Source: Dictyobacter vulcani
GTDB lineage: Bacteria; Chloroflexota; Ktedonobacteria; Ktedonobacterales; Ktedonobacteraceae
Direction of reading: 5' to 3'
Length of the DNA: 64,000 nucleotides
Assembly: GCF_008974265.1 (NCBI RefSeq)
Contig: NZ_BKZW01000001.1
Span: 2,604,001 to 2,668,000 of the forward strand
This document shows, piece after piece, positions 41,169 through 50,843 of this stretch. The position numbers and the translations under genes were made by a program. How positions within the stretch are numbered: the first letter of the stretch is position 1; each line of letters starts with the position of its first letter. The notes beneath the pieces are model-generated. The model had not been told where the DNA came from and ran no database searches. It worked only from the letters and a program-made list of their open reading frames with translations.

Positions 41169-41842
41169 TGCTGCGGCTCCTTTAACTGATAACCAGAGCC
41201 ACGTACCGTATGAATGACATCCGGCTCCCCCTCTGCACATAATTTTGTACGTAGATAACGAATATATACATCTATAACATTCGATAAGTGATCTGCATCA
41301 TAATCCCAGACGTGTTCGGCAATCGTCGTACGGCTCAAGACATGGCGTGGATGGCGCAGTAAAAAGTCCAGTAAGGCATATTCTTTACTGGATAAGATCA
41401 GGATACGTTCACCGCGCCTGACTTCGTGATTGCGGGTATCCATTGAGATATCCATAAAGCGTAGTACAGGAGCCTGAGGGGCGCTATCCCGCCGCAGTAG
41501 CGCTCGGACGCGTGCTTCAAGTTCCTGAAACGCAAAAGGTTTGCTCAGATAATCGTCCGCACCCATGTCTAATCCTTTGATGCGCTGGTCTACCTTATTC
41601 AACGCTGTGAGGAAGAGAATCGGGGCCGTGACTTGTCGCTCACGTAATTGCCGACAAAGCTCCCAACCACTGATTCCAGGCAATAAGACATCCAGGATAA
41701 AAAGATTATAGGTATTGGTAGTGGCAAGGGTCAGGGCTTTGGTACCTGTGGCTGCAAGGTCAACGTTATAGCGCTGTTTTTCCAAACCCCGTTTGAGATC
41801 GGGTCCTAACGTAGGATGATCTTCAACGACTAAGATACGCAC
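41165..41842 (-). CDS. OmpR/PhoB family response regulator
   Basis: A 225-residue regulator. Receiver: acidic pair VVEDHP, phospho-Asp in LFILDVLLPGISGWEL (about 51), Thr in LFLTALN, Lys in YLSKPFAFQEL (about 101). A C-terminal winged helix (VRRGERILILSSKEYALLDF, RTTIAEHVWDY, VDVYIRYLRTKL, RGSGYQL) binds DNA. GTG 41842 is chosen, with GAAGGAG six bases upstream; the frame is open to 41896. It is the first gene of a two-gene operon with the kinase, phosphorylated by it and likely autoregulated. Confidence 0.95.
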   Translation of the reverse strand: MRILVVEDHPTLGPDLKRGLEKQRYNVDLAATGTKALTLATTNTYNLFILDVLLPGISGWELCRQLRERQVTAPILFLTALNKVDQRIKGLDMGADDYLSKPFAFQELEARVRALLRRDSAPQAPVLRFMDISMDTRNHEVRRGERILILSSKEYALLDFLLRHPRHVLSRTTIAEHVWDYDADHLSNVIDVYIRYLRTKLCAEGEPDVIHTVRGSGYQLKEPQQ

Positions 41843-42042
41843 GCAAAACTCCTTCGTAGAGCTGATGACAAACTGATGGGCGAACGCGCCTGACAAGATG
41901 CTGAATCAGCACCATGCGTGCTTTGTTGTGGCACAGGGACGGCGTTTCTTCCTCTCTATTTTTATAGACTACCTACTATAGTATCAGATAAATATGAACT
42001 ATGGATGAAGTCGATCGACAAAAATTGAGCTCTTCGCGGCTC

Positions 42043-42810
42043 CTAGCGATGGACACTACCATCTGGCATGGTGGCGCCAGCCAGTGATTTGACAGACGAA
42101 AGTTGGGTCTGGGTCAGCCCTGTGGCGTCCCGTAAATTGGCCCCTGCTAGATCGGCTCCGGTGAGATTGGTGTTGTGCATATCGCTGCCCTGGAAGTTGG
42201 CTCTGGTCAGATTCGTCTGTGAGAGATTGGTAAATGTTAGCAGCGTATCGCTCATATTCGCCCCATGAAGATCCGCCCCGCTGATATTTGCTCCGAGCAG
42301 ATTAGTGTCCTGCAGATCGATGTTGCCCATTGTGGCCTTGCTGACATCGACGTCCTGCATATCCAAGATGGTACTATCATTGCTAATAACCTTCGTATGA
42401 TAAATGAAACGCATAAGTTCGGCTTTTCGTTCTGGATTTACGCGGCTAAATGTGTCCAGGGTCAGGGCATCGGCCGCTATTTTCGGGGGATCAGCCCGAT
42501 TGCGCATCTTCAACAACTGGTCATGTACCAGTAGATCGGTGAGCTTATTGAGATAGTTTTGCAGCACCGCTTCCTGTTGCTGTTCGGAGGCTATGTGTAT
42601 CTGTGTATTTTGCGTTTGCTGGCTCATGGTCTGGACATTCTGCGCTTGCAGCAGTATCGTCAATACAAAGCCTGCGCACACGAGCAGGATTAGCAGCACG
42701 AGCAGTAGCCTGTCCCACCACCAGCCTTGTCTTCGCTGGTATCGTGGCTCAGGTACCTGTGGTACCTCTATCGCTTGTTCATCAATTTCTGATGAAGCGC
42801 TCTCATTCAT
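42043..42810 (-). CDS. Membrane-anchored pentapeptide-repeat protein
   Basis: A 255-residue protein: an acidic cytosolic N-terminus, one membrane helix (WDRLLLVLLILLVCAGFVL, about residues 33-54), a soluble domain with helices (about 60-140) and a C-terminal right-handed beta helix of about ten pentapeptides, A(D/N)LxX (DLQDTNLLGANISGADLHGA, LTGADLAGANLRDATGL). The fold serves as a protein-interaction or DNA-mimic scaffold; no enzymatic role is implied. The start is ATG 42810. Nothing nearby pinpoints a partner, though the second kinase gene is divergent. Confidence 0.85.
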   Translation of the reverse strand: MNESASSEIDEQAIEVPQVPEPRYQRRQGWWWDRLLLVLLILLVCAGFVLTILLQAQNVQTMSQQTQNTQIHIASEQQQEAVLQNYLNKLTDLLVHDQLLKMRNRADPPKIAADALTLDTFSRVNPERKAELMRFIYHTKVISNDSTILDMQDVDVSKATMGNIDLQDTNLLGANISGADLHGANMSDTLLTFTNLSQTNLTRANFQGSDMHNTNLTGADLAGANLRDATGLTQTQLSSVKSLAGATMPDGSVHR

Positions 42811-43027
42811 TTTTTAACAATTCCTTCCAATCAAGCATTCGAAGCTATCCTTCTTTGAAACATTGTTTATCATAGCATAAATGAAATTTTAATCCATTAC
42901 CATCTACCAGCAAAAGCAATATAAACTATAGAGTATACTACCCATATATCTAACTACTCTCATCATCTACTCCTATAAAATATTGCTTGTACTTGAAAGT
43001 CATGCTACTATTTAAAGGGGGGATACG

Positions 43028-43072
43028 ATGTATTGTATTTTGCGGCGAGGCATCATCGTAGCCAGCGTGTGA
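43028..43072 (+). CDS. Possible 14-residue leader peptide
   Basis: ATG 43028 follows AAAGGGGGG and opens a short frame (MYCILRRGIIVASV) ending 11 bp before the kinase start. The strong ribosome site and close spacing suggest a leader peptide coupling translation of the kinase. It is a weak case from sequence alone. Confidence 0.28.
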   Translation: MYCILRRGIIVASV

Positions 43073-43082
43073 AGGTAGACGC

Positions 43083-45563
43083 GTGTTTTTCCACCGTAGG
43101 TCTGTTTGCCATCTCTATGAGATTAGGGACGTGGTGTTGGAATGGGTTATGCTCGATCATAGAACGGAGTGGATTGCATGGGGTCAAATGGTCGGCCAGA
43201 GTCTGGGGCATTATCGGATCACAAGGTTGATTGGTCGTGGGGGGATGGCAACGGTCTTCCTGGCCAGGGATAGTTATTTAAATCGTGAGGTTGCGCTCAA
43301 GGTCTTTAAGGCCAGGAATGATGAGCAGGATACTTTTCTGCGGCGCTTTGAGCGTGAGGCACAGATCGTTGCTCAGCTTGAGCATCCCAATATTTTAACG
43401 GTCTATGAGTATGGACGCTACAACGGCATGGCTTATTTTGCGATGCCCTATCTTGCGTCCGGTTCATTACGCAATTTTTTACAGGGACAGCCTCCTCTTG
43501 CTCCCCATGATGCACTGGAATTGCTGGCTCCTGTTTTGCGCGCTTTACAATATGCCCATGATCGTGGCCTGATCCACCGCGATATCAAGCCCGATAATAT
43601 GTTATTTAAAGCCGATCAATCGCTGGTCCTGTCGGATTTTGGTCTGGTCAAAGTGTTGACCGAGGAAGGCAATGCTGATGCCCTGTCGGCTTTTGAGACC
43701 CATACCAACAGTATTATGGGGACTCCGCAGTATATGTCTCCTGAACAGATCCAGGGCAGGGCGGTGCCAGCCAGTGATATCTACAGTATGGGTGTGGTGT
43801 TATATGAATTATTAACGGGCAATGTACCATTTGTGGCGGATACTGCTATTCGGGTCATGACGATGCATCTCTATGAGCAGCCCTGCTCGCTAAGTCTGCA
43901 GAATCCAGAGGTTTCCGCAGATTTGGAGGCGGTGGTGCTTCGTGCGCTGGACAAGGATGCTGAGCAGCGCTACCAGCGTCCTCTTGATTTTCTATATGCG
44001 TTGATGCAGGTGATTCTGGCCGATGATTCCAGTCAGTCATCGCCTTTGCCCACTCCTACCGATTTACCGCAACCAGAACCAGCCCATGTTTTTTCGGCTG
44101 AAGCTGAAGCTGATCGAACCGTGACACGTAAACCTGTGCGTGCCTCTGGCAGTGTTCCTCGTCCGGCCACTTCTCCGCAACTCAAGCAGTCACAATGGAG
44201 TACGGCGGTTTTGCCAGCTACGATTGCTCGCTATGCCGCTGGTCAGCCGGGCGCTGGCTCTTCTACTGGACGTGTGGTTTCTGGTGTCTTTTTCTTGCTT
44301 CTCCTGGCCCTGATACCGCTGGCTATCCTCTGGAGCTGGCCTATACTCATGCCAGGCCAGGATGGACTCCATGCCGGGACGACGCCAGCCGCTGGACATA
44401 CTTCGGTCTCGACTGTCTGTCCAAAAAATGGTATGGCGCGTCCGGCTGTTTTAACGCCGCTGACCACGAGCAAAACGACTCCGCGCCATCAGAGTATGTT
44501 CTATTTGCTCAAGTCATCTACGCACTCTGGACACAATTCCACCGATGCCTTTATACGTTACGATATGCAGACAGAACAGAAGAGTACCCTCGCTGGCTTA
44601 CCAGGCGCAAGCATTGATACGGCCCAACTCTCTCCCGATGGTGAATGGATTGTTTTTGTCTCGGAATTTGCTTATAACAGTCAATTGCAGCTCATGCGTG
44701 TCGATGGACAATTGTTACAAACGCTCTACTGCTATCCTTCGGCCAATCTGGCAAACCCGGCGATTAAAGATCTCCACTGGTCTCCCTCTGCCGATAAAGA
44801 CGGTGCCCGTTTGCTTTTCTCGGTCCAGAATGGTACCCACTTTGACCAGCTCTTGCTGGCAAATGGCGTACTCACTACCGCGTTTGTGCTGTCTAAACCA
44901 TATCAGTTTATCGGCTGGCCTGATCCACAGCATATTTATCTTCAGGGGACCACCACTGATCGCAATCTCTATCAGGCTACCATTTTATCAACCCAAACCT
45001 CAAAGCCAGAAGACCTGCACCAGCTTACCAGTAATCCTGATGCCACAGGCTGCACTGATTATGCTCCCGGACCTCGAGCTACGCTGTATAGTAGCCATTG
45101 CGCTGGTCAACCCGTAGATTGCTCAAACTGTGGTCCTGCTCAGATGGGACCGAGTACGATTAGTCGTCAGGGAACGGCGGATCCTGTTTTGGTGGATCAG
45201 GTGCTGGCGCTGATCCAATTACGTAGTGCTGACCAGCAATTGCTGGCTGTCTCTCTGGCCATTTCTCCTCAAGCTACCAGCCCCAATGGCTTATGGTGGA
45301 TTGATAGCACTGGTAAGCAGGCCCCGCGTCTACTCTATGCATTGGAGTCCGACCACAATTGGTTGACCTTAAATGAATATACTCGCGATAGCTGGGCCAA
45401 TGTCTCCCGCAATGGCCTCTACTACGTTCTGAAGGCCGCTAAAACCCAACAATCTGGTGATGCAAAGCTTGTGGTGGGAGCATTCGCAGGCGCTAAAAAT
45501 CACATTGTAGCGAATGCGAGCAAAAATGAACTGCTCTCAATTATTGGTTGGACAGATTTGTAA
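43083..45563 (+). CDS. Serine/threonine protein kinase, membrane-anchored, with extracytoplasmic beta-propeller
   Basis: A PknB-like kinase of up to 826 residues. The Hanks domain at about 45-305 has GRGGMATVFLAR, VALKVF, LIHRDIKPDNML and SDFGLVK and is complete. A linker (Pro/Ser-rich) leads to one membrane helix (VFFLLLLALIPLAILWSWPI, about 397-418) and an external domain with TolB/WD40-like blades (LSPDGEWIVFVSE, DLHWSPSADKDGARLLFSVQ). It likely senses an external ligand and signals inside. GTG 43083 has GAAGG eight bases before it; ATG 43149 or 43188 would fit the family start (MVGQSLGHYRI) better. The target is unknown. Confidence 0.92.
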   Translation: MFFHRRSVCHLYEIRDVVLEWVMLDHRTEWIAWGQMVGQSLGHYRITRLIGRGGMATVFLARDSYLNREVALKVFKARNDEQDTFLRRFEREAQIVAQLEHPNILTVYEYGRYNGMAYFAMPYLASGSLRNFLQGQPPLAPHDALELLAPVLRALQYAHDRGLIHRDIKPDNMLFKADQSLVLSDFGLVKVLTEEGNADALSAFETHTNSIMGTPQYMSPEQIQGRAVPASDIYSMGVVLYELLTGNVPFVADTAIRVMTMHLYEQPCSLSLQNPEVSADLEAVVLRALDKDAEQRYQRPLDFLYALMQVILADDSSQSSPLPTPTDLPQPEPAHVFSAEAEADRTVTRKPVRASGSVPRPATSPQLKQSQWSTAVLPATIARYAAGQPGAGSSTGRVVSGVFFLLLLALIPLAILWSWPILMPGQDGLHAGTTPAAGHTSVSTVCPKNGMARPAVLTPLTTSKTTPRHQSMFYLLKSSTHSGHNSTDAFIRYDMQTEQKSTLAGLPGASIDTAQLSPDGEWIVFVSEFAYNSQLQLMRVDGQLLQTLYCYPSANLANPAIKDLHWSPSADKDGARLLFSVQNGTHFDQLLLANGVLTTAFVLSKPYQFIGWPDPQHIYLQGTTTDRNLYQATILSTQTSKPEDLHQLTSNPDATGCTDYAPGPRATLYSSHCAGQPVDCSNCGPAQMGPSTISRQGTADPVLVDQVLALIQLRSADQQLLAVSLAISPQATSPNGLWWIDSTGKQAPRLLYALESDHNWLTLNEYTRDSWANVSRNGLYYVLKAAKTQQSGDAKLVVGAFAGAKNHIVANASKNELLSIIGWTDL

Positions 45564-45744
45564 GTTCTTCGCAATATTAGAAAGATAACTAAAAAGGTAA
45601 TACGCGCAGCGAATTCCAGCTAGTTATATGGTATTATGCGAATGTATTCATTCTATAGATCTTAATCTGGCCTGCATACTATTCATAGCGTAGTATACGC
45701 TCATAATGTAATAAGTGTTTAGTATTCTATTTCGGAGGCACGCG

Positions 45745-46017
45745 ATGGAGGACAAAACCGTCAGACAACTTGTTGAGGAAATTCACCAGCAACTCAAGCC
45801 ATTATCTGAGTTATCGACATCGGTCGTCATGCAGGCAGAGCTACAATCGTATACAGAAGATTTATATAATCAATTAGTGCAGATTTGCTATGAGGGCATT
45901 GATTTTTTGTCGAAGCTAGAGGTTGGACAGGTTGTCACGGCAGAGTATGTCACCAGACGCGATGAACTGGTTTCCAAAGCCCGGCGTCTGATTTTAGACG
46001 CTCCCAACGCTCAATAA
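45745..46017 (+). CDS. Small helical protein of unknown function (90 residues)
   Basis: An acidic, all-helical looking protein (RQLVEEIHQQLKPLSELSTS, LYNQLVQICYEGIDFL, RDELVSKARRLILDAPNA) without a signal or membrane segment. ATG 45745 is selected over the frame start at 45715 because GGAGG lies six bases upstream. No family is recognised. It ends at a strong terminator; the kinase gene ends 180 bp upstream and could be co-transcribed. Confidence 0.6.
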   Translation: MEDKTVRQLVEEIHQQLKPLSELSTSVVMQAELQSYTEDLYNQLVQICYEGIDFLSKLEVGQVVTAEYVTRRDELVSKARRLILDAPNAQ

Positions 46018-46039
46018 TCCTGAATATGTAAGGATCGAG

Positions 46040-46112
46040 AAAAGTAGGTTCGACTCTTGCGGTCGATTAGGAGAGGAAACCAATCGACCACAAGCCTCGA
46101 ACCTACCTTTTT
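46040..46112. terminator. Long compound terminator
   Basis: The outer stem GTAGGTTCGA/TCGAACCTAC (46044-46053 and 46097-46106) and inner stem GGTCGATT/AATCGACC (46061-46068 and 46082-46089), followed by CTTTTT. It separates the convergent small-protein gene and cydC. Confidence 0.82.
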
Positions 46113-46144
46113 CACCTCTCTTGAGCATTTAACATCAATGTGAA

Positions 46145-47911
46145 TTACACAGCTTCTACGGTTCTGGCCCGCTGCTGTTGCCACATGCGCCAGTAGAGTC
46201 CTTCGCTTTGTAGCAACGAGGCGTGCGTCCCACGCTCTACAATGCGGCCGTGGTGGAGCACCAGAATCTCATCCGCCATTTCCATTTCAGCCAGTCGATG
46301 AGTGACCATAATCGTGGTGCGCTGCTGGCGCAAGGCCTTGATTGCATCCAGGACTGCGCGTTCAGTGATGGCATCCAGATTAACTGTGGGCTCATCCAGG
46401 AGTAGTATCGGTGTATTCTTGAGAAAAGCGCGGGCAATGGCGACGCGCTGCCGCTCGCCACCGCTCAGTCGGAGCCCCTGTTCTCCTACTGCTGTATCAT
46501 AGCCTTCGGGCAGGCTGAGCACAAAGTCATGTAACTGTGCTTTCCTGGCCGCCTCGATCATCTCCTCTTCACTGGCTTGCTTACGTGCAATCATGAGATT
46601 CTCGCGGATCGTGGTATTAAAGAGGTGGGTATCCTGTTCCACCACACTCATCTGTTGATACAGATCATCCTGTTGATATGCCTGTAGTGGCTGGCCGCCC
46701 AGTGTCATTGTGCCCTCCTGATAGTCCCAGAAGCGTAGCAGCAGGTTGGCCAGGGTGGATTTGCCGGAGCCGCTGGGTCCAACAATCATCAGGCATTTTC
46801 CCCGTGGCAGGGTAAAGCTCACATCGCGCAAGACATAGGGCTCGCTTTCCTCATAGCGAAAACTCAGGTCCTTTACCTGTATGCTGTGATCTTGTGGAGT
46901 GGGAGAAGGCGTGGTTGGATTCTGTACGGCTGGTCTGGCGTCAACGATCTCGAACAGGCGTCGCGCGGCCTCCAGGCTACCACCCAGCTGTTGAAAGGAG
47001 CTTGCCAGTGGTAAGACGCCCTCAAAGCTGGCCAGCGCTCCCAGAACCAGAACTGCCAGGATGATGCCGCTTAATTCGCCGCGATAGACATAAGGAATTG
47101 CCACCAGCAGCATGGTCCAGGCGGTCAGGTTCATGAGCAGGTTGGTGAGTGTGCCCTGCATGCCACTGACATAGGCCGCGGTCATCTGTAGCTTCTGTAG
47201 CTTCTTATTCATGCGCTCAATCGATTGAGCCTGGCGTTCCTGCTGACCGAAGGCGATCAGGTCGGCGATGCCCTGTACACTATCCACCAGTTGGGATTCC
47301 AGTTCGGCCTGCGTGCTGACCATTTCGCGGCTGACGCGCTGGCCGAGCAGATGGGCCAGCCAGGGAATACCCACGCTGGATAGCAGGTAAAAGGCGATAA
47401 AGATCAGTCCAAAGACAATCCCAAATGCGCCAAAGAAGATCCACATCAGTACGCCGATCACCAGGGCTACCAGTGGTGGTGCCAGTACGCGGATATAAAA
47501 GTTCTGTAGGGTATCAATATCCGAGACGGCACGCCGCAGCAGATCGCCACTGCGCAATTCGTGCTGCTGGCCATCTTTTTGTACCAGCAGACGCGCTGGC
47601 ATTAGTGGTTCCAGGGCGCTATAAAACCAGACGCGTAGATTGGCCAGCAAGCGAAAGGTTGCGCGGTGCGAGACCAGGCGTTCCAGATAGCGGAAACTAC
47701 CACGTGCGATACCGAAGAAGCGGACCCCCACGATGGCGATACTTAACGCCGAGACATCGGGATGCAGGGCTGCCATCGAGATCAGATAGGCCGAGGTGGT
47801 CAGGAGGCCAATGCCGCTGATGATTGTCAGGGAACCCAGCAAGGCCGCCAGTAGCATCCAGTTGCGAATCGGCCAGGCCAGTTGTAGTAAGCGTCGTAAC
47901 GGTGAGCTCAT
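46145..47911 (-). CDS. cydC: Heterodimeric ABC exporter subunit CydC
   Basis: A 588-residue half-transporter with a six-helix membrane domain (SLTIISGIGLLTTSAYLISM, then RYLERLVSHRATFRLLANLR, the CydC-type coupling region) and a nucleotide-binding domain: Walker A GPSGSGKST (about 378), signature LSGGERQR (about 483), Walker B LLLDEPT and H-loop VTHRL. With CydD it exports cysteine/glutathione to the periplasmic side and binds haem, needed to assemble cytochrome bd. ATG 47911 overlaps the cydD stop by four bases, indicating translational coupling. It is the last gene of cydABDC and ends at the terminator near 46040. Confidence 0.93.
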   Translation of the reverse strand: MSSPLRRLLQLAWPIRNWMLLAALLGSLTIISGIGLLTTSAYLISMAALHPDVSALSIAIVGVRFFGIARGSFRYLERLVSHRATFRLLANLRVWFYSALEPLMPARLLVQKDGQQHELRSGDLLRRAVSDIDTLQNFYIRVLAPPLVALVIGVLMWIFFGAFGIVFGLIFIAFYLLSSVGIPWLAHLLGQRVSREMVSTQAELESQLVDSVQGIADLIAFGQQERQAQSIERMNKKLQKLQMTAAYVSGMQGTLTNLLMNLTAWTMLLVAIPYVYRGELSGIILAVLVLGALASFEGVLPLASSFQQLGGSLEAARRLFEIVDARPAVQNPTTPSPTPQDHSIQVKDLSFRYEESEPYVLRDVSFTLPRGKCLMIVGPSGSGKSTLANLLLRFWDYQEGTMTLGGQPLQAYQQDDLYQQMSVVEQDTHLFNTTIRENLMIARKQASEEEMIEAARKAQLHDFVLSLPEGYDTAVGEQGLRLSGGERQRVAIARAFLKNTPILLLDEPTVNLDAITERAVLDAIKALRQQRTTIMVTHRLAEMEMADEILVLHHGRIVERGTHASLLQSEGLYWRMWQQQRARTVEAV

Positions 47912-49659
47912 GCCACGGCCTCCTCTTCTTCATACGCCTTGATCAGCTCTTGATAGACCGGTGATTGTTCCAGCAGTTCCTGATGGGTGCCACTGGCGAT
48001 GACCTGACCATGATCCAGCACCACGATACGGTCGGCGCGACTGATTGTATGCAGTCGATGCGCGATAATCAGCACAAAATGTTCCGGTGCGATCCGGTCA
48101 ATCGTGCGCAACACCTGCGCCTCGCTCTCGGCATCCAATGTTGATGTTGCCTCATCCAGCAGCAGCAAAGGACTCTGCTTTAACAGGGCGCGGGCCAGAC
48201 TTAAGCGCTGTAGCTGTCCACCACTCAGTCGGGTGCCGCGCTCACCGATGGATGTTTCATATCCCTGTGGTAGCGTGGCAATAAACTCGTCCAGGTTAGC
48301 GCTGCGGGCCGCCTCAACCACTTCCTCCATGCTGGCCTCAGGCCGACCTAAACGAATATTATCCGCGACCGTGGTATTGAATAGATATGGACGCTGTGGC
48401 TGCCAGGCTACCAGGCTACGCCAGGCTGTATCCTTAAAGCTCAGAATATCCTGACCATCGGCCTTGATCGCTCCCTGATCGGGTTCAATAAAGCGCAGCA
48501 GCAGATTGGCCAGCGTACTCTTGCCCGCGCCACTCTTTCCTACCAGCGCCACCTTTTGTCCCCGCTGTATCGTCAATGAGACGCCTTTCAGCGCCTCCTG
48601 GCGGTTATCATCGCCGGTTGGATAGGCATAATGCACATCCTCAATCGTCAGCGTCTGTTCCAGCGTGGCTGGTTTTTCCGGAATAGTAGGTTGTGCCTGT
48701 CCCTTTACTGGTATCTCCAGAATATCAAAGATGCGCTGGGCACCGGCCGCACTATTCATGCTGGCATGGAATTGTGTGCCCAGGTTGCGTAGCGGCTGAT
48801 AAAATTCTGGTGTCAATAACAAGACAAAGAAGGCCTGCTCAAAAGGAATGTTGCCATAGAGGAGTCGCAGGCCAATCTCTACCGCGATCACGGCATTGCT
48901 GATTGTCGAGCCCATCTCCATTACAAAGGATGATAGAAATGCCACACGCAGGACCGCCATGGTGGTGTCGCCATAGCGATTGCTCATATTACGGATCGTT
49001 TCCTGCTGAGCCTTGTTGCGACCAAAGAGTTTCAGGGTGGTCATCCCTTGCAGTACATCCAAAAAATGCGCGCTGAGATGGCTCATCTGTCGCCAGCGCC
49101 GCTCGGTCATGGCGTTGGCCTGTAAGCCGATCAGGATCATAAACACTGGCAGAATCGGCCAGGTCACCAGCAGTATAATCCCTGAAAGCAGATCGGTGGC
49201 GAAGACCGCGATCAGGATCGCGGTAGGAATGATGATGGTTGCGCAGACCTGTGGAAAGAACTGATTGAAATAGGCGTCCAGCGCTTCCACGGCTTCAGTA
49301 CTGGTATTGGCAATCTCACCACTGCGCTCACCACGCACATACATCGGTCCGAGTTTGAGCAATTGGCGAAAGAGGCGTAAGCGTAGCTCACTCTTGACCG
49401 TACCGGCGACAAAATTGGTGGCGATATCATTGCCCCAGATCACGGCGGCTCGACCCAGCAGGAGGCACAGCAAAATAATCAGGGCAGTTGTGACCTGGGC
49501 CAGGGCTTGCTTCTGCAGAAAAACGGCGTTGATGATAGCAGCGATATAGTGGGATTGGAAGATAATAAACATGGCGGTCAAGAAACTGAGCGCACCCACA
49601 ATCACTACATAGATGCGCATGGTTTTGACATATTGTAACAGGCGTTTATTGATTTGCAT
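47908..49659 (-). CDS. cydD: Heterodimeric ABC exporter subunit CydD
   Basis: A 583-residue partner of CydC. Membrane domain with VVIVGALSFLTAMFIIFQSH and MYVRGERSGEIANTSTEAVE (the intracellular loop typical of CydD), then Walker A GKSGAGKST (about 379), signature LSGGQLQRLSLARALL (about 485), Walker B LLLDEATSTLD and H-loop IIAHRL. ATG 49659 is preferred over the open frame start at 49686: AGGAG lies eight bases upstream and MQINKRLLQ suits the family. It exports thiols for cytochrome bd biogenesis, matching its place behind cydAB. Confidence 0.93.
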   Translation of the reverse strand: MQINKRLLQYVKTMRIYVVIVGALSFLTAMFIIFQSHYIAAIINAVFLQKQALAQVTTALIILLCLLLGRAAVIWGNDIATNFVAGTVKSELRLRLFRQLLKLGPMYVRGERSGEIANTSTEAVEALDAYFNQFFPQVCATIIIPTAILIAVFATDLLSGIILLVTWPILPVFMILIGLQANAMTERRWRQMSHLSAHFLDVLQGMTTLKLFGRNKAQQETIRNMSNRYGDTTMAVLRVAFLSSFVMEMGSTISNAVIAVEIGLRLLYGNIPFEQAFFVLLLTPEFYQPLRNLGTQFHASMNSAAGAQRIFDILEIPVKGQAQPTIPEKPATLEQTLTIEDVHYAYPTGDDNRQEALKGVSLTIQRGQKVALVGKSGAGKSTLANLLLRFIEPDQGAIKADGQDILSFKDTAWRSLVAWQPQRPYLFNTTVADNIRLGRPEASMEEVVEAARSANLDEFIATLPQGYETSIGERGTRLSGGQLQRLSLARALLKQSPLLLLDEATSTLDAESEAQVLRTIDRIAPEHFVLIIAHRLHTISRADRIVVLDHGQVIASGTHQELLEQSPVYQELIKAYEEEEAVA

Positions 49660-49749
49660 AAGAACCGCTCCTGATCGCAGCGACAAACTTTTGCGGTTAG
49701 CTTTATTTGAGGTTCCTCAATGCCAGGGATGGCAGATGAGGAAAGCGTA

Positions 49750-49792
49750 TATCCCTGATAAAACGAACGTCTCATTCATTATATCAGGGATA
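49750..49792 (-). promoter_or_regulatory. Intercistronic stem-loop between cydB and cydD
   Basis: A perfect 11-bp inverted repeat TATCCCTGATA/TATCAGGGATA with a 21-base loop, without a following T-run. It may reduce transcription into cydDC or protect the cydAB message, giving more oxidase than assembly factor. Confidence 0.6.
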
Positions 49793-49807
49793 CAGGTTAC
49801 ATTGATA

Positions 49808-50827
49808 TTAGTAGTGGCCGATTTTATGGGCTTGAATACGTTGCTTAAAGACCCAGTAGTTCCAGCCCTGATAGAGCAGCACGATTGGCACAATCGTTAG
49901 GGCCAGCCAGCTCATCACAGTCAGGGTATAGGGACTGGAGGATGCGTTCCTGATTGTCAGGTTCCAGGCTGGATGCAGCGTGGAGACCATGATATTCGGG
50001 AAGGCGCTGAAACCAATGGCCACGGCCGCCAGGATAATGGTGGCGATGGTCATGATAAAGGCCCAGCCGCTGCGCTGCCGTCGCAGCAGGAAGGGAATCG
50101 AGAGTAGGACCGCCAGGATCACGTAGTCCAATGGCATCAGTCTGATATCCAGCAACAGGCGACGTACGACCGGAGAGTCGCTAAAGCCAAAGCCTGCGAT
50201 CAGCATGAGCACCGCCATAGTTGGAAACCAGATGCGTAGAGCGGCCTGTCTGGCCCGCTGCATTAAAGCTCCCTCGATACGCAGGCTCAGGAAGATGGCT
50301 CCGTGTAAGGCAAACAGCAGTACCACAGCCAGTCCAAAGAGTAAGGCAAACGGTGTAAAGGGAGTCAGCAGATTTCCTGCATAGTTCATCTTTGCATCAA
50401 TCGGCACACCATTGATCAGGTTCGCCACGATCACGCCCCAGATAAATCCAGGCAGCAGGCTACCAATGAAGAATAAGGCATCCCAGGTCGAGCGCCAGCG
50501 CGTATGCTCTTGCAGACTGCGGAACTCGATCGCCGCCCCACGCAGGATCAAGGCCAGCAGGACCAGAAACATTTCAAGATAGAAACCACTGAACATGGTG
50601 GCATACCAGTTGGGGAAGGCCGCAAACATCGCCCCACCGGCCGCAATCAACCAGACCTCATTGCCATCCCAGAATGGACCAATCGAGTTGATAATCATAC
50701 GGCGCTCGGTATCGTTCTTGCCTAGAAAGGGCAAGAGAATACCGACACCATAGTCAAAGCCTTCCAACACGAAGAAACCGGTGAAGAGGATAACGATGAG
50801 CGTAATCCAGAGTATTTGTAGATCCAT
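49808..50827 (-). CDS. cydB: Cytochrome bd ubiquinol oxidase subunit II (CydB)
   Basis: A 339-residue membrane protein with eight to nine helices and CydB landmarks: FFVLEGFDYGVGILLPFLGK near the N-terminus, NSIGPFWDGNEVWLIAAGGA (about 52-71) and a Trp-rich end (ALTIVPIVLLYQGWNYWVFK). It supports CydA in the quinol oxidase that reduces oxygen to water and generates proton motive force. ATG 50827 (MDLQILWI) fits the family; an open frame continues to 50857 with a basic tail. It overlaps no gene but starts 17 bp after the cydA stop. Confidence 0.95.
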   Translation of the reverse strand: MDLQILWITLIVILFTGFFVLEGFDYGVGILLPFLGKNDTERRMIINSIGPFWDGNEVWLIAAGGAMFAAFPNWYATMFSGFYLEMFLVLLALILRGAAIEFRSLQEHTRWRSTWDALFFIGSLLPGFIWGVIVANLINGVPIDAKMNYAGNLLTPFTPFALLFGLAVVLLFALHGAIFLSLRIEGALMQRARQAALRIWFPTMAVLMLIAGFGFSDSPVVRRLLLDIRLMPLDYVILAVLLSIPFLLRRQRSGWAFIMTIATIILAAVAIGFSAFPNIMVSTLHPAWNLTIRNASSSPYTLTVMSWLALTIVPIVLLYQGWNYWVFKQRIQAHKIGHY

Positions 50828-50843
50828 TTTCTTTTTCCTCTTC

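Noticed and set aside
44190..45117. Plus- and minus-strand ORFs (140 and 190 codons) within the second kinase gene.
   Set aside because: Shadow frames of the membrane and propeller part of the kinase, without ribosome sites.
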